From: Chrysomallon squamiferum | Lineage: Eukaryota; Mollusca; Gastropoda; Neomphalida; Peltospiridae | NCBI GenBank assembly: GCA_012295275.1 | Contig: CM022665.1 | Span: forward strand, 42,458,652-42,522,651 | Direction: 5' to 3' | DNA length: 64,000 nucleotides | Shown here: piece by piece, positions 63,747-64,000 of the stretch | Numbering within the stretch: position 1 is the stretch's first letter | Layout: every line of letters starts with the position of its first letter | Made by a program: the position numbers and the translations under genes | Notes under the pieces: model-generated | The model's database searches: none | Seen by the model: only the letters and a program-made list of their open reading frames with translations | What the model was told of the DNA's origin: nothing

Positions 63747-64000
63747 CTGAACAACAAAACAATTTTCAAATTTGGGATACCCAGTTTGTTAAAAAAAAAA
63801 CTGTTTAAAATTGAGAAAACAAAACAAAAAACAAAAAAACAAAATTATTTTCACTTTCTTGTGGAAATTAAAGACAACTGTGTGTTATTTAGTAAAATAC
63901 TGTCATAAATTAAAAATAATAAAGATGTTCTCTTTAATTTATGTGACATCAGTTGACTAAAAATCTTTCTTTTCAAAAAGTCATACTGTCATACCACATC

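Overview
This is a 64-kb piece of an animal nuclear genome: very A+T-rich, full of simple repeats, with small exons (42-411 bp) split by GT-AG introns of about 0.3-4 kb. The gene content (CLASRP, CoREST and a beta-spectrin with a PH domain) and the dense microsatellites and minisatellites suggest an invertebrate bilaterian, possibly a mollusc or other lophotrochozoan. The species is not identifiable from the sequence.

Layout. 1-9 kb: gene-poor DNA with a 44-bp minisatellite at the left edge, several microsatellites, a near-perfect 41-bp inverted repeat (5882-5967) and a cluster of GGATTA/TAATCC motifs (7692-8016). 9.9-23.8 kb, minus strand: a complete CLASRP gene (CLK4-associating SR-rich splicing regulator), 18 coding exons, 684 residues. 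25.8-26.6 kb, plus strand: a single exon for an unrecognised Ser/Asp-rich protein of at least 284 residues, head-to-head with CLASRP. 30.6-42.5 kb, plus strand: a complete RCOR/CoREST gene, 14 coding exons, 513 residues, with ELM2, SANT1, a GATA-like Cys4 zinc finger, linker and SANT2. 42.7-64 kb, minus strand: the 3' half of a beta-spectrin gene (about the last six spectrin repeats, an unusual linker and the PH domain), 20 exons giving 939 residues and running off the right edge. RCOR and spectrin converge tail-to-tail with candidate poly(A) signals about 275 bp apart.

How the genes work together: there is no operon logic. CLASRP (splicing), CoREST (chromatin repression) and beta-spectrin (membrane skeleton) are ordinary housekeeping or developmental genes that happen to be neighbours. 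I found no exotic new system. The most interesting points are the separate zinc-finger exon inside CoREST, two phase-1/phase-1 cassette-like exons and a GC-AG intron in spectrin, a tandemly duplicated exon end in CLASRP that has produced a phase-neutral exon-like copy, and the unrecognised 284-residue protein.

Exon borders were placed by hand from splice consensus, reading-frame continuity and remembered similarity to the human proteins. No alignment or database search was run.
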